A stretch of 54,163 nt of DNA from Dechloromonas sp. (GTDB taxonomy: Bacteria; Pseudomonadota; Gammaproteobacteria; Burkholderiales; Rhodocyclaceae), in the NCBI GenBank assembly GCA_016790815.1, contig JAEUOG010000049.1:1-54163 (forward strand), read 5' to 3'. Of this stretch, positions 46,282-54,028 are shown piece by piece (the stretch's first letter is position 1; each line of letters begins with the position of its first letter). The notes under the pieces are model-generated. The model saw only the letters and a program-made list of their open reading frames with translations, made no database searches and had not been told where the DNA came from. A program made the position numbers and the translations under genes.

Positions 46282-46874
46282 ATACTCGTCTAGCCACGCT
46301 CACCCTCTGCCTCCTGATCAGCCTTTCCGCCCACGCCGAGCGGGCCGATCGCAACAAGCCGATGCTGCTTGAGGCCAACCGCGTCTCCATCGACGATGCC
46401 AAGAAGATCCAGATCCTTGAAGGAGACGTCCTCATCACCAAGGGCACCATGACACTGAAAGCCGACCGCGTGGTAATCAGGGAAGACCAGTACGGCTTCC
46501 AGAAAGGTACCGCCTTCGGCGGAAAGAGCGGCCTCGCCCGTTTCCGCCAGAAGCGCGACGGCAAGGAGGAATACGTCGAGGGCGAAAGCGAGCGCATCGA
46601 GTACAACACCAACAGCGAAGTCGTCGAGCTCTTCCATCGTGCTTGGGTCAAGAGCGGCGAAGATCAGGTTCGCGGCGATTACATCTGGTATGACGCAGTC
46701 AGCGAAAAATATCTGGTCACTGCCGGCGAGACGCGTGACCCGAAGGCACCACCTGGGCGTGTTCGCGTCGTCATTCAACCGAAGGGCAAGGAGAGCGATG
46801 CCAAGCCAGCCCCTCGCGGGGAACACCTGGAGCTCAAGGGCTCCGGCAACCTGGGAACGCAGAACGCACAATAG
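46278..46874 (+). CDS. lptA: LPS transport periplasmic protein LptA
   Basis: The 198-residue protein has a signal peptide (LATLTLCLLISLSAHA), then the OstA-like domain with DRNKPMLLEANRVSIDDAKKIQILEGDVLITKGTMTLKADRVVI, and a C-terminal region ending in a Lys/Asp-rich tail. It forms the periplasmic bridge that carries LPS to LptD. It overlaps lptC by 4 bases. In many betaproteobacteria lptB follows directly; here phasin genes follow instead. Confidence 0.93.
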   Translation: MNTRLATLTLCLLISLSAHAERADRNKPMLLEANRVSIDDAKKIQILEGDVLITKGTMTLKADRVVIREDQYGFQKGTAFGGKSGLARFRQKRDGKEEYVEGESERIEYNTNSEVVELFHRAWVKSGEDQVRGDYIWYDAVSEKYLVTAGETRDPKAPPGRVRVVIQPKGKESDAKPAPRGEHLELKGSGNLGTQNAQ

Positions 46875-46948
46875 CAGTGCATCACGGGCTTGCGCCCCTG
46901 CCAAGCCCTGCGCCCGCCGAGCCTAAAATGCCAGCCAAGCCAATGATT

Positions 46949-46991
46949 TACATGAGTTTATTTATTTTTGTGCACCGCACAAAAATTTTGT
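46949..46991 (+). promoter_or_regulatory. Palindrome upstream of the phasin promoter, possible PhaR operator
   Basis: TTTTTGTGC and GCACAAAAA are perfect inverted arms around ACC, with the right arm ending a few bases before the -35 box. The TGC-N3-GCA centre resembles PhaR-type operators reported at phasin genes in other bacteria; that link is inference. Confidence 0.55.
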
Positions 46992-47018
46992 TGACAATCC
47001 GTCACCCATCTCTATAAT
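46991..47018 (+). promoter_or_regulatory. Near-consensus sigma-70 promoter of the phasin genes
   Basis: TTGACA at 46991-46996 and TATAAT at 47013-47018 are both perfect boxes, with a 16-base spacer. A start site near 47025 would give an 85-base leader before the first phasin gene. Confidence 0.88.
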
Positions 47019-47111
47019 AAAGCTCATGGTGCAGTGCAACATCGCTTAAAGGGATCGCGCTGCAACGGCTCAGAACTGTTCTGCATAACCTTTTGATACT
47101 GGAGATCACCC

Positions 47112-47672
47112 ATGACGTTCAACTTCGCCACCCCCGAGCAATTCGCCTCTGCCAACAAGGCCACCGTTGATTCCCTGCTGTCGCTGGCCAACACCGCCCT
47201 GGCATCTGCCGAGCGCATCGCTGCCCTGAACCTGAACACCGCCCGTTCGCTGGTTGAAGATTCCGTTTCCGGCGCCAAGGCCATGATGGGTGCCAAGGAC
47301 GTTCAGGAAGCCCTGTCCATCCAGGCATCCCTGGCCCAGCCGAATGTTGAGAAAGCCGTTGCCTACTCGCGCTCCGTGTATGAAATCTCGGCCCAGACCC
47401 AGGAAGAACTGTCCAAGATGGTTGAAGGCCAGTTCGGCGATTTCCAGAAGACCGTTGCCAGCCTGCTCGACAAGGCTGCCAAGTCCGCTCCGGCTGGTTC
47501 TGACGTTGCCGTTGCCGCCGTCAAGTCGGCCATCGCTGCTGCCACCTCGGCATTCGACAACATGAACAAGGCTGCCAAGCAGGTTGCCGAGATCACCGAA
47601 GCCAACGTTGCTGCTGCAACCAACGCTACCGTCAAGGCTGTCAGCGCAACCGCCAAGGCTGCCAAGAAGTAA
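47112..47672 (+). CDS. phaP: Phasin (first of a tandem pair)
   Basis: The 186-residue, Ala-rich, all-helical protein belongs to the phasin family: FATPEQFASANKATVDSLLSLANTALASAERIAALNLNTARS and a Lys/Ala-rich tail VKAVSATAKAAKK. Phasins coat polyhydroxyalkanoate granules and control their size. A GGAG site lies 6 bases before the ATG, and the strong promoter upstream suits an abundant protein. It is the paralog of the next gene, sharing the AQPN and YSRSVYE segments. Confidence 0.92.
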   Translation: MTFNFATPEQFASANKATVDSLLSLANTALASAERIAALNLNTARSLVEDSVSGAKAMMGAKDVQEALSIQASLAQPNVEKAVAYSRSVYEISAQTQEELSKMVEGQFGDFQKTVASLLDKAAKSAPAGSDVAVAAVKSAIAAATSAFDNMNKAAKQVAEITEANVAAATNATVKAVSATAKAAKK

Positions 47673-47680
47673 TTCGTTTG

Positions 47681-47710
47681 CCTCCCCTGCTTCGGCAGGG
47701 GAGGGTTTCG
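47681..47710 (+). terminator. UUCG-loop hairpin between the two phasin genes
   Basis: CCTCCCCTGC and GCAGGGGAGG pair over 10 bp around a TTCG tetraloop (47691-47694). Only a weak T-rich end follows (GTTTCGCTT), so it may be a partial terminator or an mRNA-stabilising structure that lowers expression of the second gene relative to the first. Confidence 0.75.
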
Positions 47711-47747
47711 CTTCATCTGAACCACCAAAATCAAACTGGAGATGACC

Positions 47748-48311
47748 ATGAGCAACCCGAATTTCGACCAACTGACTGCCGCCCAAAAAGCCAACGCCGA
47801 AGTCATGACGACCCTGCTGCGCACCGCCTTCGATGGCGTCGAGCGCCTGACCGCCCTGAACATGGCAGCTTCGCGTGAGTTCTTCAACAACACCATGGCC
47901 GGCACCCAGCAGATGCTGAGCGCCAAGGATCCGCAAGCCCTTGCCAAGCTGAACGCCGAACTGGCCCAGCCGAACGCCGCCAAGTGGATGGACTACTCGC
48001 GTAGCGTCTATGAACTGGTTTCCGAAATGCAGAAGGAAGTCACTTCGGTCATGGAAAACCAGTACGGCAGCTTCACCAAGAACATCAATACCGCCGTTGA
48101 AAAGGCCAAGACCTCTGCACCGGTTGGTGGTGACGTTTTCGCCGCCACCATGCAGTCGATGCTGAGCGCCTCGACCAAGGCTTTCGACAACATGACCGGC
48201 ATGGCCAAGCAACTGTCCGACATCGCTGAAGCCAACATGGCCGCTGCCAGCAAGGTTGCCACCCCGGCCAAGAGCGCCACGGCTGCTGCTGCCAAGAAGG
48301 CTGCCAAGTAA
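47748..48311 (+). CDS. phaP: Phasin (second of a tandem pair)
   Basis: The 187-residue phasin begins MSNPNFDQLTAAQKANAEVMTTLLRTAFDGVERLTALNMAASREFF and ends with an Ala/Lys-rich tail. It shares LAQPN, DYSRSVYE and an AFDNM segment with the first phasin, so the pair arose by duplication. I chose ATG 47748 because GGAG at 47738-47741 directly abuts the earlier ATG 47742, and the spacing to 47748 equals that of the first phasin gene. A strong terminator follows. Confidence 0.92.
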   Translation: MSNPNFDQLTAAQKANAEVMTTLLRTAFDGVERLTALNMAASREFFNNTMAGTQQMLSAKDPQALAKLNAELAQPNAAKWMDYSRSVYELVSEMQKEVTSVMENQYGSFTKNINTAVEKAKTSAPVGGDVFAATMQSMLSASTKAFDNMTGMAKQLSDIAEANMAAASKVATPAKSATAAAAKKAAK

Positions 48312-48333
48312 TTCCAGCATTTCATTGCTGACA

Positions 48334-48363
48334 AAAAACCCGCGAGCTTCGCGGGTTTTTTTA
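48334..48363. terminator. Strong bidirectional terminator after the phasin genes
   Basis: CCCGCGA and TCGCGGG form the stem around a GC loop, flanked by six A on the left and seven T on the right. It ends the phasin transcript and could also stop minus-strand transcripts from the convergent gene. Confidence 0.9.
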
Positions 48364-48382
48364 CGTCTGGCGATTCAAGAAT

Positions 48383-48424
48383 TTTGAATTTCGGCCCGTT
48401 TTTCCGGTTGACCGTGGAAGCCTG
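48383..48424 (-). repeat. Interspersed repeat copy R4
   Basis: The core TTTCCGGTTGACCG lies at 48402-48415, preceded by TTTCGGCCC. It sits between the phasin terminator and the MoaB/CinA-domain gene. 48402-48424 is identical over 23 bases to the complement of copy R3. Confidence 0.85.
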
Positions 48425-48434
48425 AAAAAAATGC

Positions 48435-49199
48435 TCAGGGCCGCCAGACCCAGGTGATTCCACGGCTTTCCACTTCGCTGCGGATTTCTTCCATCGCCTT
48501 GTCTACCAGGTCGGGCGCCCCCTCGACCCCAAGCTCCAGATGCTTGCGCTCCTTGCCGACCAGTGACGGCAGCGAGAACAGGCGTAGCGTCGGGTAGTCG
48601 GCGACGATGCGCTCCATCAAATCAAGCAGCGCACTTTCGTAGGCCGTCGGGCCGGTGAGCAGGAAGGCTTTTTCAACCATGCCGCCGACGGCCTTGAACT
48701 GATCCCGATAGAACGTATCGAGCGCCCATTCGATCATCGGGTGCGCCATCTGCGGAAAGCCGGGTACGAAGTAATGGTCGTTGGCCATGAAGCCGGGAAT
48801 GCGGTTGAAGGGGTTGGGGATAATCTGGACGCCGGCCGGAAAAGTGACGAGCAGCTTGCGTTTGTCGGTGATTTCTTCGCCGGCGAAACGGACTTTGAGC
48901 TCCTCGAAGCCTTCCGGGTGCAAGGCCAGATCGACGCCCAGCGCCGCCGCCACGGCCTGCCGCGTGTGGTCGTCCGGCGTGTTGCCGATACCGCCACAGG
49001 AAAACACCACGTCACCAGCCGCCATCGTGCGCCTGAAGGTGGCAGCAAGGCGTTCGCGGTCGTCCGCCAGATATTCGACCCAGCTCAGGCGCAGACCGCG
49101 CGCGGCCAGCAGCTCGGCAATTTTGGCGAAATGCTTGTCCTGCCGTTTGCCCGACAAAATTTCGTCGCCAATGATGACGGCGCCAAAGGTACGGCTCAT
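48435..49199 (-). CDS. MoaB/CinA N-terminal domain protein (molybdopterin-binding fold)
   Basis: The 254-residue protein has the MoCF-type motif FGAVIIGDEILSGKRQDKHF and the CinA/MoaB-like FSCGGIGNTPDDHTRQAVAAAL. FANDHYF-type and VPGFPQMAHPMIEWAL segments follow. It lacks the C-terminal deamidase domain of full CinA. Related single-domain proteins are proposed to act on nicotinamide-derived nucleotides; the substrate here is unknown. The ATG at 49199 overlaps the upstream membrane-protein gene by 4 bases. Confidence 0.82.
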   Translation of the reverse strand: MSRTFGAVIIGDEILSGKRQDKHFAKIAELLAARGLRLSWVEYLADDRERLAATFRRTMAAGDVVFSCGGIGNTPDDHTRQAVAAALGVDLALHPEGFEELKVRFAGEEITDKRKLLVTFPAGVQIIPNPFNRIPGFMANDHYFVPGFPQMAHPMIEWALDTFYRDQFKAVGGMVEKAFLLTGPTAYESALLDLMERIVADYPTLRLFSLPSLVGKERKHLELGVEGAPDLVDKAMEEIRSEVESRGITWVWRP

Positions 49200-49930
49200 A
49201 GTCTCTCTCCCTCGATGGTGACGACCGCCCCGCCGCGTGAGCGGCGCAAGGCTTCCAGGCCGTAATGAACAAATGATAGCGCGGCCAGCGCCGGCACCAG
49301 CAGCCCGACAAAGGGTACGTGAGCGAGCAGGGACATGGTCAGGCCGAGCATGAACAACGGCGTCTTCTGGCCGCTGCGAACCTCCTGCCACTCGCCAGCC
49401 GTTGCGTGCATGGACAGCGCATCGTAGGCAAACGTCCGGCGATTCAGCCAGCCCATCAGCAGCAGCGGAATGAGCAGCGAGAAGCCGGGGATCAGCCACA
49501 GCGGGATGGTAATCAGCCAGCCGAAAATGAACAAAATTGAGGCAAAAATGCTGTTGACCGCAGCAGCGACGAAACTGTCCTTGCCCATCGCTGCCACATC
49601 GCGATATTCGGTCGCCGAAAGGTGCTTGAGCATCAGCGGCATGATGACAATGGCCGCCAGCAACGAGGCTGTCAGGTAGGCGACGGCGAAGATCGCCATC
49701 CAGCCGCCGAGGTAGGCCAGGATATGCGCCAGCCAGACCAGCCCCCAGCCGACGAGCAGGGTCATCGGCGGGAAGTCCATCATTTGCTGCACCATCCAGC
49801 CCAGGCCCCAGATGGCCAGCGCGATGGTCAGCAGAAGCGAGAACAGCGCCGGGGTGAGGACATAGAGCCAGACCTTGCCATTTTTGAGGTTGGCGAAGGT
49901 TCGCGCCAACGCGAGCATGACTTCATTCAT
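49196..49930 (-). CDS. EI24/CysZ-like inner-membrane protein
   Basis: The 244-residue protein has about six hydrophobic stretches and resembles the EI24 domain family: VWLYVLTPALFSLLLTIALAIWGLGW, LAAIVIMPLMLKHLSATEYRDVA, PGFSLLIPLLLMGWLNRRTFAYDALSMHA. E. coli CysZ of this family helps sulfate uptake; many members are uncharacterised and no cys genes are nearby, so I do not assign that role. It begins 5 bases after hrpA ends. Confidence 0.75.
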   Translation of the reverse strand: MNEVMLALARTFANLKNGKVWLYVLTPALFSLLLTIALAIWGLGWMVQQMMDFPPMTLLVGWGLVWLAHILAYLGGWMAIFAVAYLTASLLAAIVIMPLMLKHLSATEYRDVAAMGKDSFVAAAVNSIFASILFIFGWLITIPLWLIPGFSLLIPLLLMGWLNRRTFAYDALSMHATAGEWQEVRSGQKTPLFMLGLTMSLLAHVPFVGLLVPALAALSFVHYGLEALRRSRGGAVVTIEGERL

Positions 49931-49935
49931 TCTCG

Positions 49936-52900
49936 TCACCCATTCTTGATCCCTTCCCATTGTTTCTGCAGCCGCTTGCTCGACACCGGCACCGGCGTCC
50001 GCAACTCCTGCGCGTAGAGGCCGACGCGCAGTTCTTCGAGCAGCCAGCGGAACTGCTCGACCTGCGGATCGAGCGCCCCGAGCTTGGCGAGTTGGATGGC
50101 GCGGCGTTCGTAGTTGGTCCATAGCGGGCCGTATTCGGCCATCAGCTGTGCATCGCGAGCCGGGTTGGCTTTCAGTTTATCGAGGCGCACGACAATCGCC
50201 TTGAAGTAACGCGGGTAGTGCTGCAGGCGCTCGAAAGGCGTGTCGATCAGGAAATTCTTGCCCATCAGCCGCTTGAGTTGCGCCTCGATGTCAGCCACCG
50301 CCGTGCCGTGCGCCTTGAAGGCCGGCAGCTTTTTGATAACGGCCTGCCATTCAGTCAGCACGGTGCCGACCAGCCGGCAGACTTCCTGCATGATCAGTCC
50401 GAGCCGCGCCTTGCTGTCACCGCAACGGCTCTTGAAAGCGTTCGGCGTCGTCGGCAGCGGTTCGGTCAGGCAGGCGCGTTCGAAGGTCAATTCGACGATC
50501 TGCTTTTTCAGGTCGTCGGCGCCGCCCAGCGCCATGTACTGCATGGCCATCTGGCTCAGGCCGGGGATGTTCTTGTCGAAATACTTCACCTGATCGCGGA
50601 ATTGCAGCATGAACAGGCGCAGCAGGCCGGCGCGATGGGCGGCGGCGGCTTCCTCGGCAGAATCGAAAACCTTGAGACTGACGCTCTCGCCGTCGTCGGT
50701 CAGGCCCGGGTAGCCGAGCACGGTTTGCCCGGCCACCGGGACTTCCATGAGCTCGGGCAACTCGCCGAAAGTCCAGTCGGTCAGTTTGGTGAATTCGGAT
50801 GGCGTTTCGTGCAGTTCGGCGAATTCCTGCTTGGCCTCGCGCCCCCACTCGGCGCGCAGGGCGACGAGGCTGCGGTTCATGTCGAGTTGGCGGCCATGCT
50901 CGTCGATCAGCTTGTAGTTCATCGAGAAGTGGGCGGGCAGCGCGTCGGGCCGGAAGGAATCGGGCGTCACGGCCCAGCCACGCGCATTGAGGCCGCGCGC
51001 TTCGAGGATGTGGTCGATCAGCGGCGTGATCAGGCCCTGATTCATCTTCCGATCTGCACCCGCTTGGTTGCCTGCCACGGTCGACAGGAATTCTTCGACA
51101 AATTCGGGCACCGGCACCACTTTCGCCCGAATCTTCTGCGGCAGCGTCTTGATGAGCTGGACGAGCTTTTCCTTGAGCAGCCCGGGCACCAGCCACTCCA
51201 TGCGGAGCACGGGAATCTGGTTGAGCTGGGCCAGCGGCAGGGTCAGCGTCACGCCATCGCGCGGCGAACCGGGCTCGAAGTGGTAGCTCAACGTGTAATC
51301 GACGCCACCGACTTTCAGGTGATGCGGAAAAGCCTCGGTCGTCACGCCGGCCGCCGAGTGACGCATGAGGTCGTCTTTCGACAGGTAGAGCAGCTTCGGC
51401 GTCTCGCGCTCGGCTTCCTTGCGCCAGTGGTCGAAGGTGGCGCCGTTGTGGATGCCCTCGGGGATGATCGAGTCGTAGAAGGCGAAAATCAGTTCGTCGT
51501 CGACCAGCACGTCCTGCCGGCGCTGCTTGTGTTCGAGGTGTTCGATCTCGCGAATCAGCTTCTGGTTGTGCTGGAAGAACGGCCAGCGCTTGGCGAAAGC
51601 CTCGTCGATTTCCTCGCTGACCAGGCCCTGGCGGATGAAGATTTCACGCGATTCGGCTGGCGCCATCGGGCCGTAATGAATGCGCCGTTTCGGGTTGATG
51701 ACCACGCCGTAAAGTGTCGTGCGCTCCCAGCCCGAGACCTGCATCGACTTCTTTTCCCAGTGGGCATCGAAGTACTGGCGCTTGACAAGGTGAGCGCCCA
51801 CTTTCTCCAGCCAGTCCGGTTCGATTCGGGCAACGCAGCGGCCGAACAGGCGCGTCGTCTCGGTGATCTCGGCCGCCATGATCCACTTGCCGGCCTTTTT
51901 TTGCAGCGGTGACGAGGGGTGGATCAGGTAGCGGATGCCACGCGCGCCGAGGTAAAAACCGGATTCGTCGGCCTTGCAGCCGAGGTTGCCGAGCAGGCCG
52001 GCGAGCAGCGCCTGGTGGATGGCGTCGTAGGTGCCGGGCAGATCGTTTTCCTTCCAGCCGCCGTCTTTCTGTCCCATTTCGGTGACCATCGCGTGCAACT
52101 GGCCATGCACCTCACGCCATTCGCGCATCCGCAGGTAGGAGAGGAAATGGGCATGGCAGTTGTCGATCAGCTGCTTGTTGGATTTTTTGTGCTCGACGGC
52201 GTTCTGGAACCAGTTCCACAGCTTCCACCAGCTTAAGAATTCCGATTTCTCGTCGGCGAACAATTTGTGTTTTTCGTCGGCCGCCTGCTGGCGGTCCTGC
52301 GGCCGTTCGCGCGGGTCCTGCGCCGAGAGGCCGGCGGCGATGACCATGACTTCCTTGAGGCAACCCAGATCGCGCGCAGCGACGAGCATGCGGCCGATGC
52401 GCGGGTCGAGCGGCAGCTTGGCCAGCGACGCGCCGATCGGCGTCAGCACGTTGTCGTCGTCGAGCGCGCCGAGTTCCTGCAGCAGCGCGTAACCGTCGGC
52501 AATGGCCTTGGCTGGCGGTGGCTCGATGAACGGGAAGCTCTCGACATCGGTCAGGCGCAGCGACTTCATGCGCAGGATGACGCCGGCCAGGCTGGAACGG
52601 AGGATTTCCGGATCGGTGAACGGTGGGCGGGCGTTGAAATCCGGCTCGTCGTACAGTCGGATGCAGACACCCGCCGCCACCCGGCCGCAACGCCCGGCCC
52701 GCTGCCGCGCCGCCGCCTGCGAGACCTTTTCGATCTGCAACTGCTCGACCTTGTTGCGGTAGGAATAACGCTTGACGCGGGCCAGCCCGGTGTCGATGAC
52801 GTAGCGGATGCCCGGCACGGTGAGCGAGGTTTCGGCCACGTTGGTGGCCAGCACGATGCGCCGCTGCCCACCCGAGGGCTTGAAAATTCGATCCTGATCA

Positions 52901-53919
52901 CCCGCCGACAGACGCGAAAAAAGCGGCAGGATTTCCGGGGCGTGGGCCGACGATAAACCGGGGCGAGCCAGCGCGTGCTTGCGCAAGGCTTCGGCCGCTT
53001 CGCGTATTTCCCGCTCGCCGGGCAGGAAGACGAGGATGTCGCCGCTGCCCAGCCGTGCTACCTCGTCGGCCGCATCGACGATGGCGTCGTAGAGGTCGCG
53101 CTCGTCGTCCTTCTTTTCGAGATCCTCGACCGGCCGGTAACGCACTTCGACCGGGTAGAGGCGACCGGAAACTTCAATAATTGGCGCTTTTTTCCCGTTG
53201 ACCGTGAAATGCGTCGAAAACCGGTCGGCATCGATGGTCGCCGACGTAATGATCACCTTCAAATCCGGCCGTTTGAGCAGCAACTGCTTGAGGTAGCCAA
53301 GAAGGAAATCGATGTTCAGGCTGCGCTCGTGCGCCTCGTCGATGATGATCGCCTCGTAGGCGTTCAAATACGGGTCGGATTGCGATTCGGCGAGCAGGAT
53401 GCCGTCGGTCATCAGCTTGACCCAGCTCTCCGGGCTGGAGCGATCCTGAAAGCGAATCTTGACGCCGACACCGGCGCCAACCTGCGTCTTCAACTCCTGC
53501 GCCAAACGCGTCGCCACGGAACGCGCGGCCAGCCGGCGCGGTTGGGTGTGGCCGATCAGCCCACGCGCGCCGAGCCCGAGATCGAGACAAATCTTCGGCA
53601 GCTGCGTCGTCTTGCCTGAGCCGGTTTCGCCGCAGACGATGACGACCTGATTTTTAACGATCAATTCTGCGATGTCGGCCCGCCGCTCATTGACCGGCAG
53701 GTCGCTCTGAAACTCAGGCTTCGGCAGCCGTGCCCGGCGTTCGGCCACCGCCGCGCGCGAACGCTCGAGCAAGGCAGCCAGATCGGCTTGCAGTTTTTCG
53801 CGTTTATTTCCGGTTGACCGTAGCAATTCGCGCTGCATGCCGCGCAGGCGCTTCTGGTCACTGCTCAAACAAGGGTTTTCGGCGAGTTCGGCGGCGCGGG
53901 CGGGTTTCTCTTGTTTCAT
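49936..53919 (-). CDS. hrpA: DEAH-box RNA helicase HrpA with repeat-encoded insertions
   Basis: The 1327-residue protein matches HrpA along its length: Walker A GETGSGKT (97-104), DEAH at 194-197, SAT motif ITSATID, QRAGRCGR motif VI, the helicase-associated and OB regions, and the long HrpA-specific C-terminus ending DEARVGL-like (EELRVGLYAQEL). HrpA unwinds RNA and has been linked to mRNA processing and stalled-ribosome rescue. Residues 239-244 (TVNGKK) sit between STHF and APIIEVSG, where E. coli HrpA has only two residues; they are encoded by repeat R5. Residues 33-43 near the N-terminus come from repeat R6. Confidence 0.95.
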   Translation of the reverse strand: MKQEKPARAAELAENPCLSSDQKRLRGMQRELLRSTGNKREKLQADLAALLERSRAAVAERRARLPKPEFQSDLPVNERRADIAELIVKNQVVIVCGETGSGKTTQLPKICLDLGLGARGLIGHTQPRRLAARSVATRLAQELKTQVGAGVGVKIRFQDRSSPESWVKLMTDGILLAESQSDPYLNAYEAIIIDEAHERSLNIDFLLGYLKQLLLKRPDLKVIITSATIDADRFSTHFTVNGKKAPIIEVSGRLYPVEVRYRPVEDLEKKDDERDLYDAIVDAADEVARLGSGDILVFLPGEREIREAAEALRKHALARPGLSSAHAPEILPLFSRLSAGDQDRIFKPSGGQRRIVLATNVAETSLTVPGIRYVIDTGLARVKRYSYRNKVEQLQIEKVSQAAARQRAGRCGRVAAGVCIRLYDEPDFNARPPFTDPEILRSSLAGVILRMKSLRLTDVESFPFIEPPPAKAIADGYALLQELGALDDDNVLTPIGASLAKLPLDPRIGRMLVAARDLGCLKEVMVIAAGLSAQDPRERPQDRQQAADEKHKLFADEKSEFLSWWKLWNWFQNAVEHKKSNKQLIDNCHAHFLSYLRMREWREVHGQLHAMVTEMGQKDGGWKENDLPGTYDAIHQALLAGLLGNLGCKADESGFYLGARGIRYLIHPSSPLQKKAGKWIMAAEITETTRLFGRCVARIEPDWLEKVGAHLVKRQYFDAHWEKKSMQVSGWERTTLYGVVINPKRRIHYGPMAPAESREIFIRQGLVSEEIDEAFAKRWPFFQHNQKLIREIEHLEHKQRRQDVLVDDELIFAFYDSIIPEGIHNGATFDHWRKEAERETPKLLYLSKDDLMRHSAAGVTTEAFPHHLKVGGVDYTLSYHFEPGSPRDGVTLTLPLAQLNQIPVLRMEWLVPGLLKEKLVQLIKTLPQKIRAKVVPVPEFVEEFLSTVAGNQAGADRKMNQGLITPLIDHILEARGLNARGWAVTPDSFRPDALPAHFSMNYKLIDEHGRQLDMNRSLVALRAEWGREAKQEFAELHETPSEFTKLTDWTFGELPELMEVPVAGQTVLGYPGLTDDGESVSLKVFDSAEEAAAAHRAGLLRLFMLQFRDQVKYFDKNIPGLSQMAMQYMALGGADDLKKQIVELTFERACLTEPLPTTPNAFKSRCGDSKARLGLIMQEVCRLVGTVLTEWQAVIKKLPAFKAHGTAVADIEAQLKRLMGKNFLIDTPFERLQHYPRYFKAIVVRLDKLKANPARDAQLMAEYGPLWTNYERRAIQLAKLGALDPQVEQFRWLLEELRVGLYAQELRTPVPVSSKRLQKQWEGIKNG
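53171..53207 (-). repeat. Interspersed repeat copy R5, in frame within hrpA
   Basis: The complement reads CACGGTCAACGGGAAAAAAG then CGCC, one base different from the core. It encodes Thr-Val-Asn-Gly-Lys-Lys and lies exactly where HrpA is longer than its E. coli relative. Confidence 0.72.
53788..53828 (-). repeat. Interspersed repeat copy R6, in frame within hrpA
   Basis: The complement contains TTGCTACGGTCAACCGGAAA, identical to copy R1. It encodes Leu-Leu-Arg-Ser-Thr-Gly-Asn-Lys-Arg near the poorly conserved HrpA N-terminus. Confidence 0.82.
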
Positions 53920-53989
53920 TCATCGGTACAGCAAATCGGAATGCCGATTTTACCGCGCCAAAGCAATGCGCCGCTGCCCGCCATCCGGA

Positions 53990-54028
53990 TTACCACGGTC
54001 AACCGGAAATTTTGGCCAAATCTGAAGG
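53990..54028 (+). repeat. Interspersed repeat copy R7 next to a transposase end
   Basis: The core CGGTCAACCGG starts at 53996, followed by AAATT and TTGGCCAAA, and ends in TCTGAAGG just before the transposase stop codon. It is the best match to the full-length pattern. Confidence 0.82.

Noticed and set aside
47106-48320. Long minus-strand open frame across both phasin genes
   Set aside because: It is a Gly-rich shadow of Ala-rich phasin codons and spans two genes and the hairpin between them. The phasins have promoter, ribosome binding sites and terminator.
50218-51912. Long plus-strand open frame (564 codons) antisense to hrpA
   Set aside because: It mirrors the codon pattern of hrpA, has no recognisable family motifs, and hrpA is a clear full-length match on the other strand.
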